Origin: Hyphomicrobiales bacterium
Lineage (GTDB): Bacteria > Pseudomonadota > Alphaproteobacteria > Rhizobiales > JAJFHR01
Assembly: GCA_021775475.1 (NCBI GenBank)
Contig: JAJFHS010000030.1
Coordinates: 51,198 to 115,197 of the forward strand
DNA length: 64,000 bases
Reading direction: 5' to 3'
Shown here piece after piece: positions 17,527 to 27,400 of the stretch. The notes beneath the pieces are model-generated. The model was not told the origin of the DNA and did not search any database. It saw nothing but the letters and a program-made list of their open reading frames with translations. Position 1 is the stretch's first letter, and every line of letters begins with the position of its first letter. The position numbers were made by a program, and so were the translations under genes.

Positions 17527-19302
17527 TTATGAAGGCTGCTGTGGCCGCATGTCATCGGGGTTAATGCCCGCAACTTCCACCGGCTTTTTCATGGCATCAC
17601 GACGGAAAGGCTCACCCAGTTCCTGATTAAGCAGAACCTCGATAAAGGTGGTAATACCTTTGTCCTGATCCTTGCATGATTGCGCTAACGCTTCGGTCAA
17701 TTCGGTTTGCGTTTTCACCTGTACCCCCTTGAGACCACAGCCTTCGGCCACTTTGGCGTAAGACAGATGCGGATCAAGTTCGGTGCCGACAAAATTATTG
17801 TCATACCACAAGGTTGTGTTGCGCTTTTCCGCCCCCCACTGGTAATTGCGGAAAATGACCATGGTGATCGACGGCCAGTCATCGCGGCCGATTGATGACA
17901 TTTCGTTCATGGAGATACCAAACGCCCCGTCACCTGCAAAACCCACCACCGGCACATCGGGGCAACCTATTTTGGCACCAATGATAGAGGGAAAGCCATA
18001 CCCGCAAGGTCCAAACAGACCGGGAGCGAGATACTTGCGACCTTCTTCGAACGTCGGATAAGCATTACCGATGGCACAATTGTTACCAATATCACTTGAA
18101 ATAATCGCATCTTTGGGCAGGCCCGTCTGAATGGCCCGCCACGCCTGGCGCGGAGACATACGATCAGCATCACGCACGCGTGCTTCTTCGTTCCAGCTGG
18201 TGCCGGGATCATCATCTTCATGATCCATGCTCGACAACGTTTGTGCCCAGGCTGATTTGGTATGATGGATGGTTGATTTACGTTGTTCGCGATTGCTGTC
18301 ACCGGCAGTGGATGACAATTGCGCCAGAATTGATTGCGCTACCATTTTAGCATCGCCACAAATACCGACGGCCACATCTTTGGTCAACCCGATACGATCG
18401 GAATTGATATCAACCTGAATGATCGCCGCATCCTTGGGCCAGTAATCAATGCCGTAGCCGGGAAGTGTCGAAAACGGGTTTAACCGCGTGCCAAGAGCTA
18501 AAACAACATCGGCCTGGGCAATCAGCTCCATACCCGCCTTGGAGCCATTATATCCCAATGGTCCGGCTGCCAACGGGTGCGATCCGGGAAAACTGTCATT
18601 GTGCTGATACCCACTGCAAACGGCTGCATCAAGGCGCTCAGCCAGGGCGACACAATCGCCAATGGCATTGCCGATGACAACGCCCGCACCAGACAGGATA
18701 ATCGGAAATTTGGCTTCCGACAGAAGTTTAGCCGCCTGGGCAATCGCGTCCGCCCCACCGGCGGGACGTTCAAGGCGCACAATCTGTGGCAACTCGATGT
18801 CAATCACTTGTGTCCAGTAATCACGAGGAATGTTGAGTTGAGCCGGGGCCGAGCCGCGAATGGCTTTTTCAATCACCCGGTTGAGAACTTCGGCAACGCG
18901 GGAGGCATCGCGCACTTCTTCTTGATAACACACCATATCGCGAAACAGCGCCATTTGCTCGACTTCCTGGAAACCACCCTGACCGATGGTCTTGTTGGCA
19001 GCCTGCGGTGTTACCAGCAACATCGGCGTATGGTTCCAATATGCAGTCTTAATCGGCGTCACAAATCCGGTAATCCCCGGTCCGTTCTGGGCAATCGCCA
19101 TCGCCATCTTGCCGGTAGTTCTGGTGTAGCCATCGCAGATCAAACCACCATTGGTTTCATGCGCCACATCCCAAAACGTAATCCCGGCTTTGGGAAAAAG
19201 GTCCGAGATCGGCATAAAAGCCGAGCCGATAATACCAAATGCGTGCTCAATACCATGCATTTGAAGAACCTTCACAAATGCTTCTTCTGTTGTCATTTTC
19301 AT
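17527..19302 (-). CDS. xsc: Sulfoacetaldehyde acetyltransferase
   Basis: 591 residues, thiamine-diphosphate enzyme of the acetohydroxyacid synthase superfamily with the Xsc-specific stretches HAFGIIGSAFMPISDLFP, HETNGGLICDGYTRTTGKM and QGGFQEVEQMALFRDM. The ThDP/Mg motif is GDGAFGISMNEMS (about 455). It converts sulfoacetaldehyde plus phosphate to acetyl phosphate and sulfite in the dissimilation of taurine, isethionate and related C2 sulfonates. GAGG lies 11-12 nt before the ATG. No pta, tpa or sulfite exporter gene is next to it, so it is split from the usual tau cluster. A possible TauR-type site lies 90-140 bp upstream. Confidence 0.95.
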   Translation of the reverse strand: MKMTTEEAFVKVLQMHGIEHAFGIIGSAFMPISDLFPKAGITFWDVAHETNGGLICDGYTRTTGKMAMAIAQNGPGITGFVTPIKTAYWNHTPMLLVTPQAANKTIGQGGFQEVEQMALFRDMVCYQEEVRDASRVAEVLNRVIEKAIRGSAPAQLNIPRDYWTQVIDIELPQIVRLERPAGGADAIAQAAKLLSEAKFPIILSGAGVVIGNAIGDCVALAERLDAAVCSGYQHNDSFPGSHPLAAGPLGYNGSKAGMELIAQADVVLALGTRLNPFSTLPGYGIDYWPKDAAIIQVDINSDRIGLTKDVAVGICGDAKMVAQSILAQLSSTAGDSNREQRKSTIHHTKSAWAQTLSSMDHEDDDPGTSWNEEARVRDADRMSPRQAWRAIQTGLPKDAIISSDIGNNCAIGNAYPTFEEGRKYLAPGLFGPCGYGFPSIIGAKIGCPDVPVVGFAGDGAFGISMNEMSSIGRDDWPSITMVIFRNYQWGAEKRNTTLWYDNNFVGTELDPHLSYAKVAEGCGLKGVQVKTQTELTEALAQSCKDQDKGITTFIEVLLNQELGEPFRRDAMKKPVEVAGINPDDMRPQQPS

Positions 19303-19390
19303 GTTTTAAGTCCTCTAGATTAGGAAGGTTGTTTAAAGAATTGGGAGCCTTCAGGCAGATGCAATCAAACCTGGCCACTTTGCACAACCC

Positions 19391-19444
19391 GGTTCCAGTT
19401 TGTAATCCACATAGTGATATTTTGTAAACGTTTTCTAGGTCCAG
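19391..19444 (-). promoter_or_regulatory. Candidate TauR-type direct repeat upstream of xsc
   Basis: Read on the minus strand, 19444-19435 is CTGGACCTAG and 19398-19391 is CTGGAACC. As I recall it, the TauR (MocR-family) box of Rhodobacter is a direct repeat of CTGGACYTAA; the first site matches 9 of 10, the second only loosely. Position before a sulfonate gene is right, but the wide spacing (46 bp) is a weakness. Confidence 0.35.
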
Positions 19445-19585
19445 ATAAAGCCAAAGGAGGGAGCCAGATATTGCACCGTCGATTGACTGCGACCTGACCT
19501 GAAACTTTCAACAACATTTCGCACAAACGATCTGAGCCATCCTTTTAAAAAAAAGCAATAAATTTGCTTGCCTTTAATGGTTTTT

Positions 19586-19604
19586 GCGAATTATTATCAT
19601 TAAA
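19586..19604. promoter_or_regulatory. Fur/Mur-like box before the Nramp transporter gene
   Basis: The 19 bp match the classical 19-bp Fur box (GATAATGATAATCATTATC) at 13 positions, including the ATTATC-like core. It lies 32 bp before the TTG start. In alphaproteobacteria mntH is commonly controlled by the manganese-responsive Fur homologue Mur, so a Mur site is the better reading. Chance AT-rich similarity is possible. Confidence 0.4.
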
Positions 19605-19635
19605 AACAAAAAACAAAAAATCCACAGAGGACAAT

Positions 19636-20967
19636 TTGACAGCTCCACCCGACAAGGGGTTCAGGCGCGATGCATCCCGGCCCAGCCTGCCCGAAGTGCA
19701 CCGCACCATCCCCGTCAACCGGCACAAGCACTGGCTGCGAAGATTTTTCGCTTTTTCCGGACCGGGTTACCTTGTTGCCGTCGGCTACATGGACCCCGGC
19801 AACTGGGCCACCTCCATCGCTGGCGGCTCGGCCTATGGATACACGCTGCTGTCAGTGGTCCTGCTGTCCAATTTCATGGCAATTCTACTGCAAGCCCTGA
19901 GTGTTAAGCTCGGCATCGCCACCGGGCGCGATCTGGCTCAGGCCTGTCGCGACCATTATAGCCGACCGGTCGGTTTTGCCTTATGGGTGATCTGCGAACT
20001 GGCCATCATCGCCACCGATCTGGCCGAAGTGATTGGCACCGCTATCGGTCTCAAATTGCTGTTTGGCATCCCGCTTTTGATGGGTGTTATCCTGACTGCT
20101 TTAGATGTGTTGCTGATTTTAATGCTGCAAAATCGAGGGTTTCGCTACATTGAAGCCTTCATCATTGCCTTGATGGTGATTATCGCGGGATCATTCATTT
20201 TCGAACTTTTCCTGTCCCTGCCGGTTCTGAGCGAAGTTATGGCCGGATTTTTACCCGACACAGAAGTGGTCACCAATCCGGGAATGCTCTATCTGGCCAT
20301 CGGCATTTTGGGTGCCACCGTAATGCCGCATAATCTTTACCTGCATTCAGCAATCGTCCAGACCCGCGATTTCGAACGCACCCAAAGCGGCAAGCGCGAA
20401 GCCATAAAACTCGCCACAATCGACAGCACCATAGCCCTTTTGCTGGCGTTGTTTGTCAACGCCGGAATTCTCATCCTCGCCGCCTCGACCTTCTACAAGG
20501 CGGGCTTAAATGAGGTGGCGGAAATTCAGGATGCTTTCTACCTGCTCTCCCCCCTGCTCGGCGTACCGCTGGCCAGCACCGTTTTCGCTGTTGCCCTCCT
20601 GGCTTCGGGTCAGAATTCAACCATCACCGCCACCTTAGCTGGCCAAATCGTCATGGAAGGGTTTCTCGACATCCGCCTGCCCCCATGGCTGCGCCGCCTG
20701 ATCACCCGGCTACTGGCCATTGTTCCGGCAATTTTCGTCACAATTTACTACGGCGAAAGCGGAGTAGCAAAACTGCTGGTTCTCAGTCAGGTGGTACTAA
20801 GCCTGCAACTCCCCTTCGCCATCGTCCCCCTGGTCAATTTCACCAGCAACCACACCAAAATGGGCACCTTCGTCAACCCGAAATGGCTAACCGCCCTGGC
20901 CTGGGCAGTAACCCTCATAATCATCACCCTGAATATAAAGTTGATATTGGATTTTCTGGCTTTTTGA
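19636..20967 (+). CDS. mntH: Nramp-family divalent metal transporter (MntH-like)
   Basis: About 443 residues, 11 predicted membrane segments. Metal-site motifs of Nramp are present: helix 1 [17 protein letters not shown] and helix 6 [20 protein letters not shown] (conserved DPGN and MPHN). It imports Mn(II), possibly Fe(II), with protons. The start is best placed at TTG 19636, which has AGAGGA 5 nt upstream; the longer frame to 19564 adds a Lys/Asn-rich stretch without family likeness and would cover the operator region. Monocistronic. Confidence 0.93.
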   Translation: MTAPPDKGFRRDASRPSLPEVHRTIPVNRHKHWLRRFFAFSGPGYLVAVGYMDPGNWATSIAGGSAYGYTLLSVVLLSNFMAILLQALSVKLGIATGRDLAQACRDHYSRPVGFALWVICELAIIATDLAEVIGTAIGLKLLFGIPLLMGVILTALDVLLILMLQNRGFRYIEAFIIALMVIIAGSFIFELFLSLPVLSEVMAGFLPDTEVVTNPGMLYLAIGILGATVMPHNLYLHSAIVQTRDFERTQSGKREAIKLATIDSTIALLLALFVNAGILILAASTFYKAGLNEVAEIQDAFYLLSPLLGVPLASTVFAVALLASGQNSTITATLAGQIVMEGFLDIRLPPWLRRLITRLLAIVPAIFVTIYYGESGVAKLLVLSQVVLSLQLPFAIVPLVNFTSNHTKMGTFVNPKWLTALAWAVTLIIITLNIKLILDFLAF

Positions 20968-21003
20968 GTGGTTTGGGTTGCACCAGATTACACCACCCCC
21001 GAC

Positions 21004-21118
21004 CGTCATCCCCGGGCTTGTCCCGGGGATCCATAGCGCTTACCGAACGGCACCATCAATCTATCTTAAAGTTGAAACCCCAGAGGAATGGATCCCCGGG
21101 ACAAGCCCGGGGATGACG
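21004..21118. repeat. REP-like inverted repeat pair (copy 2)
   Basis: Arms 21004-21034 and 21088-21118, almost perfectly complementary, running CGTCATCCCCGGGC to GGGGATCCAT and back. Same family as 12488-12603. It lies between the 3' ends of the Nramp gene and the DUF2971 gene (convergent), where it could act as a bidirectional transcription barrier. Confidence 0.88.
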
Positions 21119-21178
21119 AATGTAGATCAGTTCGGTTGAACACAACACGCTAAAGATTCAAACTCAGGATACGATTTA

Positions 21179-21811
21179 TTATTTCAGTTCTTTGGCTATG
21201 GTGATCCATTTTTCATATCTATGAACCTTGTTTTGTTCGATGACCACGTGACCATATGAACTTCTCATTTTGTCTTTAGCCAAAGCGACTGATGCGCTCA
21301 TGCGCTCTTTATCAACCCAGCTATTGAAATAAATGCGTTTAAGAGTCTGGGGATCAAATTTAATACCTCCCGTGCTGGAAGCATCACCATTTTTTAGCTC
21401 ACGAAAAACACGGAATTCATTTTCGTCTATGTATTGTTTTCTTTTGTAAAATGGAAGTCCCGAATTTTCACCCTTCTTGAGATCATCTAAAGTACAATAT
21501 TTAACATTCCCATACTTAAGACTTGTGTCTTTTTTAATATCATTTTCAAGTCCCTTTTTGTCGAACCAAAGGCAAACACCCTGATTTTTCTCACAATAAG
21601 CTGTCCAAAAATGATTTCTATCATTTCCATAGGTAAAACAGGTGATGCCAAATTTCTTATTATTTCTCTTGTCGTTATAGATTTTTAATAGCTCGACATC
21701 ATTTTTATCGCCCCAGTTATCCCAATTATTAAAATTGAGGAAAATCATTTCATCCTCAAGCAATTCTCCGAGGTGTTTAATATTCATATATTTTTTCAAC
21801 CATTTCCCCAT
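21179..21811 (-). CDS. DUF2971 domain protein
   Basis: 210 residues. DUF2971 landmarks: FLNFNNWDNWGDKND near the start, GITCFTYGNDRNHFWTAYCEKNQGVCLWFDK (the CF...W..Y....GVC pattern), and FYKRKQYIDENEFRVFRE. The function is unknown; members are scattered by transfer and often lie near mobile or defence genes. Codon use is strongly AT-rich and unlike both neighbours, a sign of recent acquisition. It sits 19 nt behind the FAD/GcvT gene and 60 nt before the REP pair, as if inserted at the end of that operon. Confidence 0.82.
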   Translation of the reverse strand: MGKWLKKYMNIKHLGELLEDEMIFLNFNNWDNWGDKNDVELLKIYNDKRNNKKFGITCFTYGNDRNHFWTAYCEKNQGVCLWFDKKGLENDIKKDTSLKYGNVKYCTLDDLKKGENSGLPFYKRKQYIDENEFRVFRELKNGDASSTGGIKFDPQTLKRIYFNSWVDKERMSASVALAKDKMRSSYGHVVIEQNKVHRYEKWITIAKELK

Positions 21812-21830
21812 AATATTTTCACCCCTCCCT

Positions 21831-24302
21831 CTAAACCTTCACCCGCTCCGACGTCGGATCATAAAACGGCTTTGATGATACTTCGGCTTCACATATCTTA
21901 CCCGCAACATTGATTGCGTAACCACTCGCCAGCATGTCTTTGAGCGTCTCTCCTTCCCTCACCGGTACGTACCCCATGCCGATGGCCGCGCCGAGATAAT
22001 GGGCGTAGTTGCCTGATGTGAGGTGGCCGACGACTTTGCCGTCGCGCAAGATGGGTTCGTTGTGGAACAGCAAGGGTTCAGGATCGCGCAGTATGAAAGT
22101 GAGCATGCGTTTTTGTAAGCCGGATTGTTTTTTGGCTAAAACCGCATCGCGGCCAATGAACGGACCGAAGCGACCGGGTTCTTTGTCAACCTTGACCACA
22201 AAACCCAGGCCCGCTTCGAGCACGTGGTCTTCATCAGTGATGTCATGGCCGAAGTGGCGGTAGCCTTTTTCCATGCGGCAACTGTCCATCATGTGCAACC
22301 CGCACATTTGGGCGTCCTGTTTTTCTCCCGCGGCAAGGATGGTCTCGAATATATGCTGCGCCTGATCGCTGGAAACATATATTTCCCAGCCCAACTCTCC
22401 CACATAGGTGACGCGATGCAGCCGTGCCACTCCCATGCCGACCTCGGCTTCTCTTGCCCAGCCAAACGGAAAGGCGTCATTATCGAGTGCTTGCGGCGTC
22501 ACCCGTTCAAGCACATCGCGCGACTTTGGCCCCATGACGCAGATCACCGCTTCCATGGCCGTTACATCGACAAAACTCACCGCTGCATCTAGCCGTTTGT
22601 TGCGCTGCAGCCACGCCATGTCGCGGGTGGTTGTGGTTGATGGTGTGACGACGATATAACTGTCTTCGCCCAGACGCGTGACGGTGACATCGGCTTCGAT
22701 CCCGCCTTTATTGTTGAGCCACTGGGTATAGACGATTTTGCCCACCGGCACGTCCACATCATTGGCGCAGATCAATTGCAGGTAATCTTTAGCGTCGGCC
22801 CCATCAACACGGATTTTGCCAAACGATGACATGTCATAAATGCCAACGTTTTCGCGAATAGCCATATGTTCGCGGGCTGAATGATCAAACCAGTTCTGCC
22901 TGCCCCAGCTGTATTCATATTCGGCGGTTTTTCCTGTTTCGAGTTCTGCGCGCGGCAAAAACCAGTTGGCCCGTTCCCAGCCACCGGTCTCGCCAAAACA
23001 CGCGCCCAGATTTTCCAGATGCTGATGCAGGGGCGAACGTCTGATACCCCGCGCTGAAGCATATTGCCGGTAGGGGAAGTGATCGGCATAGAGCAGACCT
23101 AAAGTTTCGGTGACGCGCGCTGCCAGATAGGTCTTGTTGTTCTGGAAAGGCAGATTGCGGCGAATATCCACGTCCCACAGATCAACCGGCGGTGCATCAT
23201 TTTCCATCCATTGTGCCAGCACCATACCCGCACCACCGGCGGATTGAATACCGACGGAATTAAATCCGGCTGCCACATAGAAATTCTTTAACTCAGGTGC
23301 TTCGCCCAGATGATAGCGGTCATCATGGGTAAAACTTTCCGGCCCGTTGAAAAACGTTTGAATACCGGCTTCCGCCAGCGGTGGAAAACGATTGATCGCC
23401 TGTTCCAGAATGGGTTCAAAATGATCAAAATCTTCCGGCAACTGATCAAAACAGAAATCATCAGGAATGCCATTACCACCCCACGGTTTGGATTCCGGCT
23501 CGAACGCACCGAGCAGGAGTTTGCCCGCATCTTCCTTGTAATACGCACATTCATCGGGCACCCGCAGCACCGGCAGCCCCCGCGTCATTGCCGCCATGGG
23601 TTCGGTGACGATATAAAAATGTTCAGCCGCATGCAGCGGCACGGCAACCCCGGCCATAAGCCCCACCTCCCGCGCCCACATGCCGGCACAATTGACGACA
23701 AAATCAGCATCAATATGCCCCTGATCGGTCTCAACACCGCTCACCCGGCCATTAGCCTGATCAATCGCCGTTACCTTGACGCCTTCGAATATCTGCACGC
23801 CCCTCATCCGCGCACCCTTGGCCAGCGCCATGGTGATGTTGGCCGGATCACCCTGCCCGTCTTTGGTAATAAAGACACCACCAACCACATCACTGACATT
23901 GAGATGGGGGTATTTTTCGCTGATCTCATCAATAGAAAGCTCGCTGACTTCAACGCCAAATGACTGCGCCATCGCCTGTCCCCGGCGCAGTTCTTCCATA
24001 CGGTTTTCACTGAGTGCTACGGTAATTGATCCATTGGCCCGAATACCGGTGGCAATTTCCGTTTCCTGCTCCAGACGGGCATAAAGATCAGCGGTATATT
24101 TTGCCAGCCGCGTCATATTGTTGCTGGCCCTGAGCTGGCCAATCAGCCCGGCCGCATGCCACGTGGTGCCACAAGTGAGTTGTTTACGCTCTAACAGCAC
24201 CACATCTTTCCAGCCCAGTTGGGCAAGATGATAGGCAACCGATGCGCCAACGACACCGCCGCCAATTATGACAGCGCGGGCTTTTGCAGGAATTTGTTTC
24301 AT
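21831..24302 (-). CDS. FAD-dependent oxidoreductase/GcvT fusion (dimethylglycine/sarcosine dehydrogenase family), second gene
   Basis: 823 residues from ATG 24302 (the frame extends to 24440, inside the upstream gene). N-terminal DAO-type FAD domain with VIIGGGVVGASVAYHLAQLGW and the flavin-linked region GTTWHAAGLIGQLRAS; middle FAO_M-type region; C-terminal GcvT domain (about 430-815; FGKIRVDGADAKDYLQLICAND, LGWEIYV). Such enzymes remove N-methyl groups from dimethylglycine, sarcosine or related amines and pass the methylene unit to tetrahydrofolate. The two copies here share layout but differ widely in sequence, suggesting successive demethylations. Starts 16 nt after the first copy. Confidence 0.9.
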   Translation of the reverse strand: MKQIPAKARAVIIGGGVVGASVAYHLAQLGWKDVVLLERKQLTCGTTWHAAGLIGQLRASNNMTRLAKYTADLYARLEQETEIATGIRANGSITVALSENRMEELRRGQAMAQSFGVEVSELSIDEISEKYPHLNVSDVVGGVFITKDGQGDPANITMALAKGARMRGVQIFEGVKVTAIDQANGRVSGVETDQGHIDADFVVNCAGMWAREVGLMAGVAVPLHAAEHFYIVTEPMAAMTRGLPVLRVPDECAYYKEDAGKLLLGAFEPESKPWGGNGIPDDFCFDQLPEDFDHFEPILEQAINRFPPLAEAGIQTFFNGPESFTHDDRYHLGEAPELKNFYVAAGFNSVGIQSAGGAGMVLAQWMENDAPPVDLWDVDIRRNLPFQNNKTYLAARVTETLGLLYADHFPYRQYASARGIRRSPLHQHLENLGACFGETGGWERANWFLPRAELETGKTAEYEYSWGRQNWFDHSAREHMAIRENVGIYDMSSFGKIRVDGADAKDYLQLICANDVDVPVGKIVYTQWLNNKGGIEADVTVTRLGEDSYIVVTPSTTTTRDMAWLQRNKRLDAAVSFVDVTAMEAVICVMGPKSRDVLERVTPQALDNDAFPFGWAREAEVGMGVARLHRVTYVGELGWEIYVSSDQAQHIFETILAAGEKQDAQMCGLHMMDSCRMEKGYRHFGHDITDEDHVLEAGLGFVVKVDKEPGRFGPFIGRDAVLAKKQSGLQKRMLTFILRDPEPLLFHNEPILRDGKVVGHLTSGNYAHYLGAAIGMGYVPVREGETLKDMLASGYAINVAGKICEAEVSSKPFYDPTSERVKV

Positions 24303-24318
24303 CAGGTTTTCTCTTCTG

Positions 24319-26766
24319 TTAAGCACGCATGCGTTCATTATCCGGGTCCCAAAGCGGCTGGTCCGGCTGCACTGTGGCTTTGTATTTTTTGCCATAGATT
24401 TCGACGTCGATGACTGTTCCGGGCTGAGCCAGATCGGCACGCACCATGCCCAGCGCTATCGATTTGCCGACGCGATAACCCCAGTCGCCCGAAGTAGTTT
24501 CACCGACGATTTCACCACCATGCCAAAGCGTTGACATATAAGGTGCGTCTTCCTCGCCCGCTTCCACAATGAGAGTGACAAAGCGTTTGGAAACGCCCTT
24601 TTGTTTTTCGATTGATATAGCGGTTTTACCGATAAAATCCTGTGGTTTGTCCAGCTTGATAAACCGGTCAAGCCCGCCTTCGAGCAGTGAGTAATCGCTG
24701 GAAAGATCACCTTTCCAGGTGCGGTAGCCTTTTTCGATGCGCAAAGAATTAAGCGCATACATGCCGATGGGTATGAGCCCGTGTTTTTCACCAGCGCTCA
24801 TCACATCATCATAGACCTTTGCCGTATCACCGGCTTGCGAATGAATTTCCCATCCCAGTTCCCCGGCAAACGACACCCGCACCAACTGCACCCATGTACC
24901 GTTAATTTGCGCTGATTGGTGGCTCAACCACGGCTGGGTCAAATCAGCATCGCTTATCTCGGCGAGAATATCGCGCGTCTTGGGACCGGAAAAAATTTGC
25001 GTCATGAATTGATCGGTAACGTCACTGACTTCGAATTGAGCATCTTCAGGCAGGCGGGATTTTATCAGTTCAAAATCGTGCGATTGCGCGGTCGCAGCGG
25101 TAATGAGAAAGAAGAAATCCTCAGCCAGCCGCATCACCGACATTTCGGTTAAAATTCGCCCGCGACTGTCACTCACATAAATCAGACCAAACCGCCCAAC
25201 CTTGGGAATACCGCCGGTGCAAAAACCGCGCAGCCATTCTGCCGCACCCTCACCTTGCACCCGAAAGCGCGAAAATCCCGGCAGGTCCAATATGCCCGCT
25301 GCATCACGCACTGCAAGACACTCCTGTTCAACGCGTTTTGTCCACGGCCCCTGTCGCTTCCAGGTGAAAGTTGCCTGTTCTGATGTATCATCACCCGGTG
25401 CGGCGAACCAGTTTGCTCGTTCCCATCCGTTGTACGCCCCCATTTGTGCGCCCATTTCAATCAGCCTGTCGTGCACGGGAGAAAGCTTTTTGTCGCGCCC
25501 GGCGGGCCATTCATGATGGGGAAAATGCATATCATACTCATGACCGTAGATTTCCATGCCCTTGGCGACGCAATAATCCTTATCGGTGAAATCGGTAAAG
25601 CGCCGGGGATCGCAACTCCACATATCCCATTCGGTCTCACCGTCAATAATCCACTCGGCCAGCACTTTGCCCGCCCCCCCGGCCTGACAGATGCCGAAGG
25701 TGAATACACAAGCTTCAAAAGCATTGGCGACACCGGGCATGGGGCCAATCAGCGGGTTACCATCAGGCGTATAGGGAATAGGCCCGTTGATGATTTTAGA
25801 TAACCCGGCTGTCGCCAATACTGGTACGCGGGCCATGGCATCTTCGAGATACCATTCAAGGCGTTCAAGATCATCGGGGAACAGCTGGAAGGAGAAATCT
25901 TCCGGCATCGGATCGTCAGCCGTTGTCCAGTGCGCCTTGCAGCCGCGCTCATAAGGCCCAAGATTGAGACCGTTTTTTTCCTGACGCAGATAATACGATG
26001 AATCCACATCACGCAGCAACGGCAGATGGTGGCCGGATGATTTGGAAAACTCGGCGATTTCATCTATTTCATCAAACAATATATACTGATGGCTCATCAC
26101 CATCATCGGCACATCACGGCCAAACATCTTGCCCACTTCACGGGCATAATATCCCGCTGCATTGACCACAAAATCGCAAGCGACCTCGCCTTTAGGTGTT
26201 TCAACAATCCAGCCAGCACCGTCGCGGCGCACATTGGTTACCGGGCAAAATCGTTCGATCTTGGCGCCCTTGTCGCGTGCACCCTTGGCCAATGCCTGGG
26301 TAATCTGGGCGGGATCAATATCACCATCGCCGGGATCATGCAGCCCGCCGAGCAGATCATGGGTCTCCAGCAGCGGATAGATTTCCACCATCTCAGTCGG
26401 GCTCATGATCTTCAGGTCCATGCCTTGCGTGCGCCCCATGCCAACAACGCGCTCAAACTCCTGCATGCGCTCAGTCGTATGCGCCAGACGGATGGAACCG
26501 GTAACATGATAGTTGATCGGGTAATCGACCTCTGCGCCCAGCCTTTGATACAAATCGACGGAATAACGCTGCATGTTCATCAACGACCACGAATTGGAAA
26601 AAGTCGGAACATTGCCCGCCGCATGCCAGGTCGACCCGGCAGTCAGTTCGTTTTTTTCCAGCAACAGACAATCGGTCCAGCCTTTTTGCGCCAGATGGTA
26701 AAGCGCCGAACAGCCGACAATACCACCACCAATGATAACAACACGCGCATGTTCAGGAAGGCTCAT
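24319..26766 (-). CDS. FAD-dependent oxidoreductase/GcvT fusion (dimethylglycine dehydrogenase family), first gene
   Basis: 815 residues. FAD domain: VVIIGGGIVGCSALYHLAQKGW, then GSTWHAAGNVPTFSNSWSLMNMQ, in which the His is the usual covalent flavin site of DMGDH-like enzymes. The C-terminal half is a GcvT/aminomethyltransferase domain (FSRFRVQGEGAAEWLRGFCTG, GELGWEIHSQAG, YRTWKGDLSSDYSLLEGGL). Predicted reaction: oxidative N-demethylation with transfer of the C1 unit to THF. It heads an operon with the paralogue at 21831-24302; the XRE-cupin regulator lies upstream on the same strand with only 15 nt between, so all three are probably co-transcribed. Confidence 0.9.
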   Translation of the reverse strand: MSLPEHARVVIIGGGIVGCSALYHLAQKGWTDCLLLEKNELTAGSTWHAAGNVPTFSNSWSLMNMQRYSVDLYQRLGAEVDYPINYHVTGSIRLAHTTERMQEFERVVGMGRTQGMDLKIMSPTEMVEIYPLLETHDLLGGLHDPGDGDIDPAQITQALAKGARDKGAKIERFCPVTNVRRDGAGWIVETPKGEVACDFVVNAAGYYAREVGKMFGRDVPMMVMSHQYILFDEIDEIAEFSKSSGHHLPLLRDVDSSYYLRQEKNGLNLGPYERGCKAHWTTADDPMPEDFSFQLFPDDLERLEWYLEDAMARVPVLATAGLSKIINGPIPYTPDGNPLIGPMPGVANAFEACVFTFGICQAGGAGKVLAEWIIDGETEWDMWSCDPRRFTDFTDKDYCVAKGMEIYGHEYDMHFPHHEWPAGRDKKLSPVHDRLIEMGAQMGAYNGWERANWFAAPGDDTSEQATFTWKRQGPWTKRVEQECLAVRDAAGILDLPGFSRFRVQGEGAAEWLRGFCTGGIPKVGRFGLIYVSDSRGRILTEMSVMRLAEDFFFLITAATAQSHDFELIKSRLPEDAQFEVSDVTDQFMTQIFSGPKTRDILAEISDADLTQPWLSHQSAQINGTWVQLVRVSFAGELGWEIHSQAGDTAKVYDDVMSAGEKHGLIPIGMYALNSLRIEKGYRTWKGDLSSDYSLLEGGLDRFIKLDKPQDFIGKTAISIEKQKGVSKRFVTLIVEAGEEDAPYMSTLWHGGEIVGETTSGDWGYRVGKSIALGMVRADLAQPGTVIDVEIYGKKYKATVQPDQPLWDPDNERMRA

Positions 26767-26781
26767 GGTCTTGTTCTCCTG

Positions 26782-27372
26782 TTAATAGACCGGTGGGGTA
26801 ATCACCCAGATTGCAATAGCTGGTGTGTCATAAGGATTGCGCCATTTGTGCTCCTCACCCTTGAGGCGGATACTGTCGCCAACTTCGAGCGTGTGCCACA
26901 CATCGCGCACGAAAATATCAAGCCTGCCGGAAATGATATAGGCCGCTTCTTCCGTATCGCGCTGGCGCGATGTGGAGCTTTCACTGCCGGGTAAAAACGT
27001 CGAGCGGATAATTTCAAAACTGCCATCAAGGTCCGGTGACAGTAATTCTTCTTCCAGGCCCTCTTCCGCATTACCTAAAACGCGGCGCGAGCCAGAACGC
27101 ACAATCAAGCCCTTTTCGGCTGCGCAGGCATCGCCCTCACCAGGTTCGCCAAAGAAAAAACTGACATTGACATCAAGTTTCTCGGCCATCGTCAGAAGAT
27201 TGCTAATGGAAGGTTGAGTAATGCCGCGCTCCACCTGCGACAACCAGCCAACAGAACGCCCAAGCATCACAGACAGTTCAGTAAGCGTCAGCCCGCGCGC
27301 CTTGCGCAAAGCCTTAAGGTCAGCCCCAAGGCTGGAAACACTGTAAATTTCGCGCGGCGCAGCTGCTGTCAT
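26782..27372 (-). CDS. XRE-family regulator with cupin domain
   Basis: 196 residues. N-terminal HTH_XRE (LGADLKALRKARGLTLTELSVMLGRSVGWLSQVERGITQPSI), C-terminal cupin_2 sensor domain (about 125-195; RDTEEAAYIISGRLDIFV, LEVGDSIRLKGEEHKWRNP). Such regulators sense a small catabolic substrate and control adjacent amine or amino-acid degradation genes. It lies just upstream of two N-demethylating dehydrogenases, its likely targets. ATG 27372 is taken as start; the frame is open to TTG 27402, which would use the AGGAGA located in the loop of the palindrome at 27401-27431. If that start is right, the operator covers the start region. Confidence 0.85.
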   Translation of the reverse strand: MTAAAPREIYSVSSLGADLKALRKARGLTLTELSVMLGRSVGWLSQVERGITQPSISNLLTMAEKLDVNVSFFFGEPGEGDACAAEKGLIVRSGSRRVLGNAEEGLEEELLSPDLDGSFEIIRSTFLPGSESSTSRQRDTEEAAYIISGRLDIFVRDVWHTLEVGDSIRLKGEEHKWRNPYDTPAIAIWVITPPVY

Positions 27373-27400
27373 AACATCATTCCAGAACCGCAAACACGGC

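Larger units (their letters stand above)
19303..19635. other. Divergent regulatory gap between xsc and the Nramp gene
   Basis: 333 bp without a credible gene. It holds the xsc leader, two half-sites resembling the TauR box, and an AT-rich Fur/Mur-like site before the Nramp gene. Short frames here have no ribosome-binding site or family likeness. Confidence 0.6.

Noticed and set aside
26089..26994. 301-residue plus-strand ORF opposite the first FAD/GcvT gene
   Set aside because: Antisense shadow with no recognisable motif or start signal.
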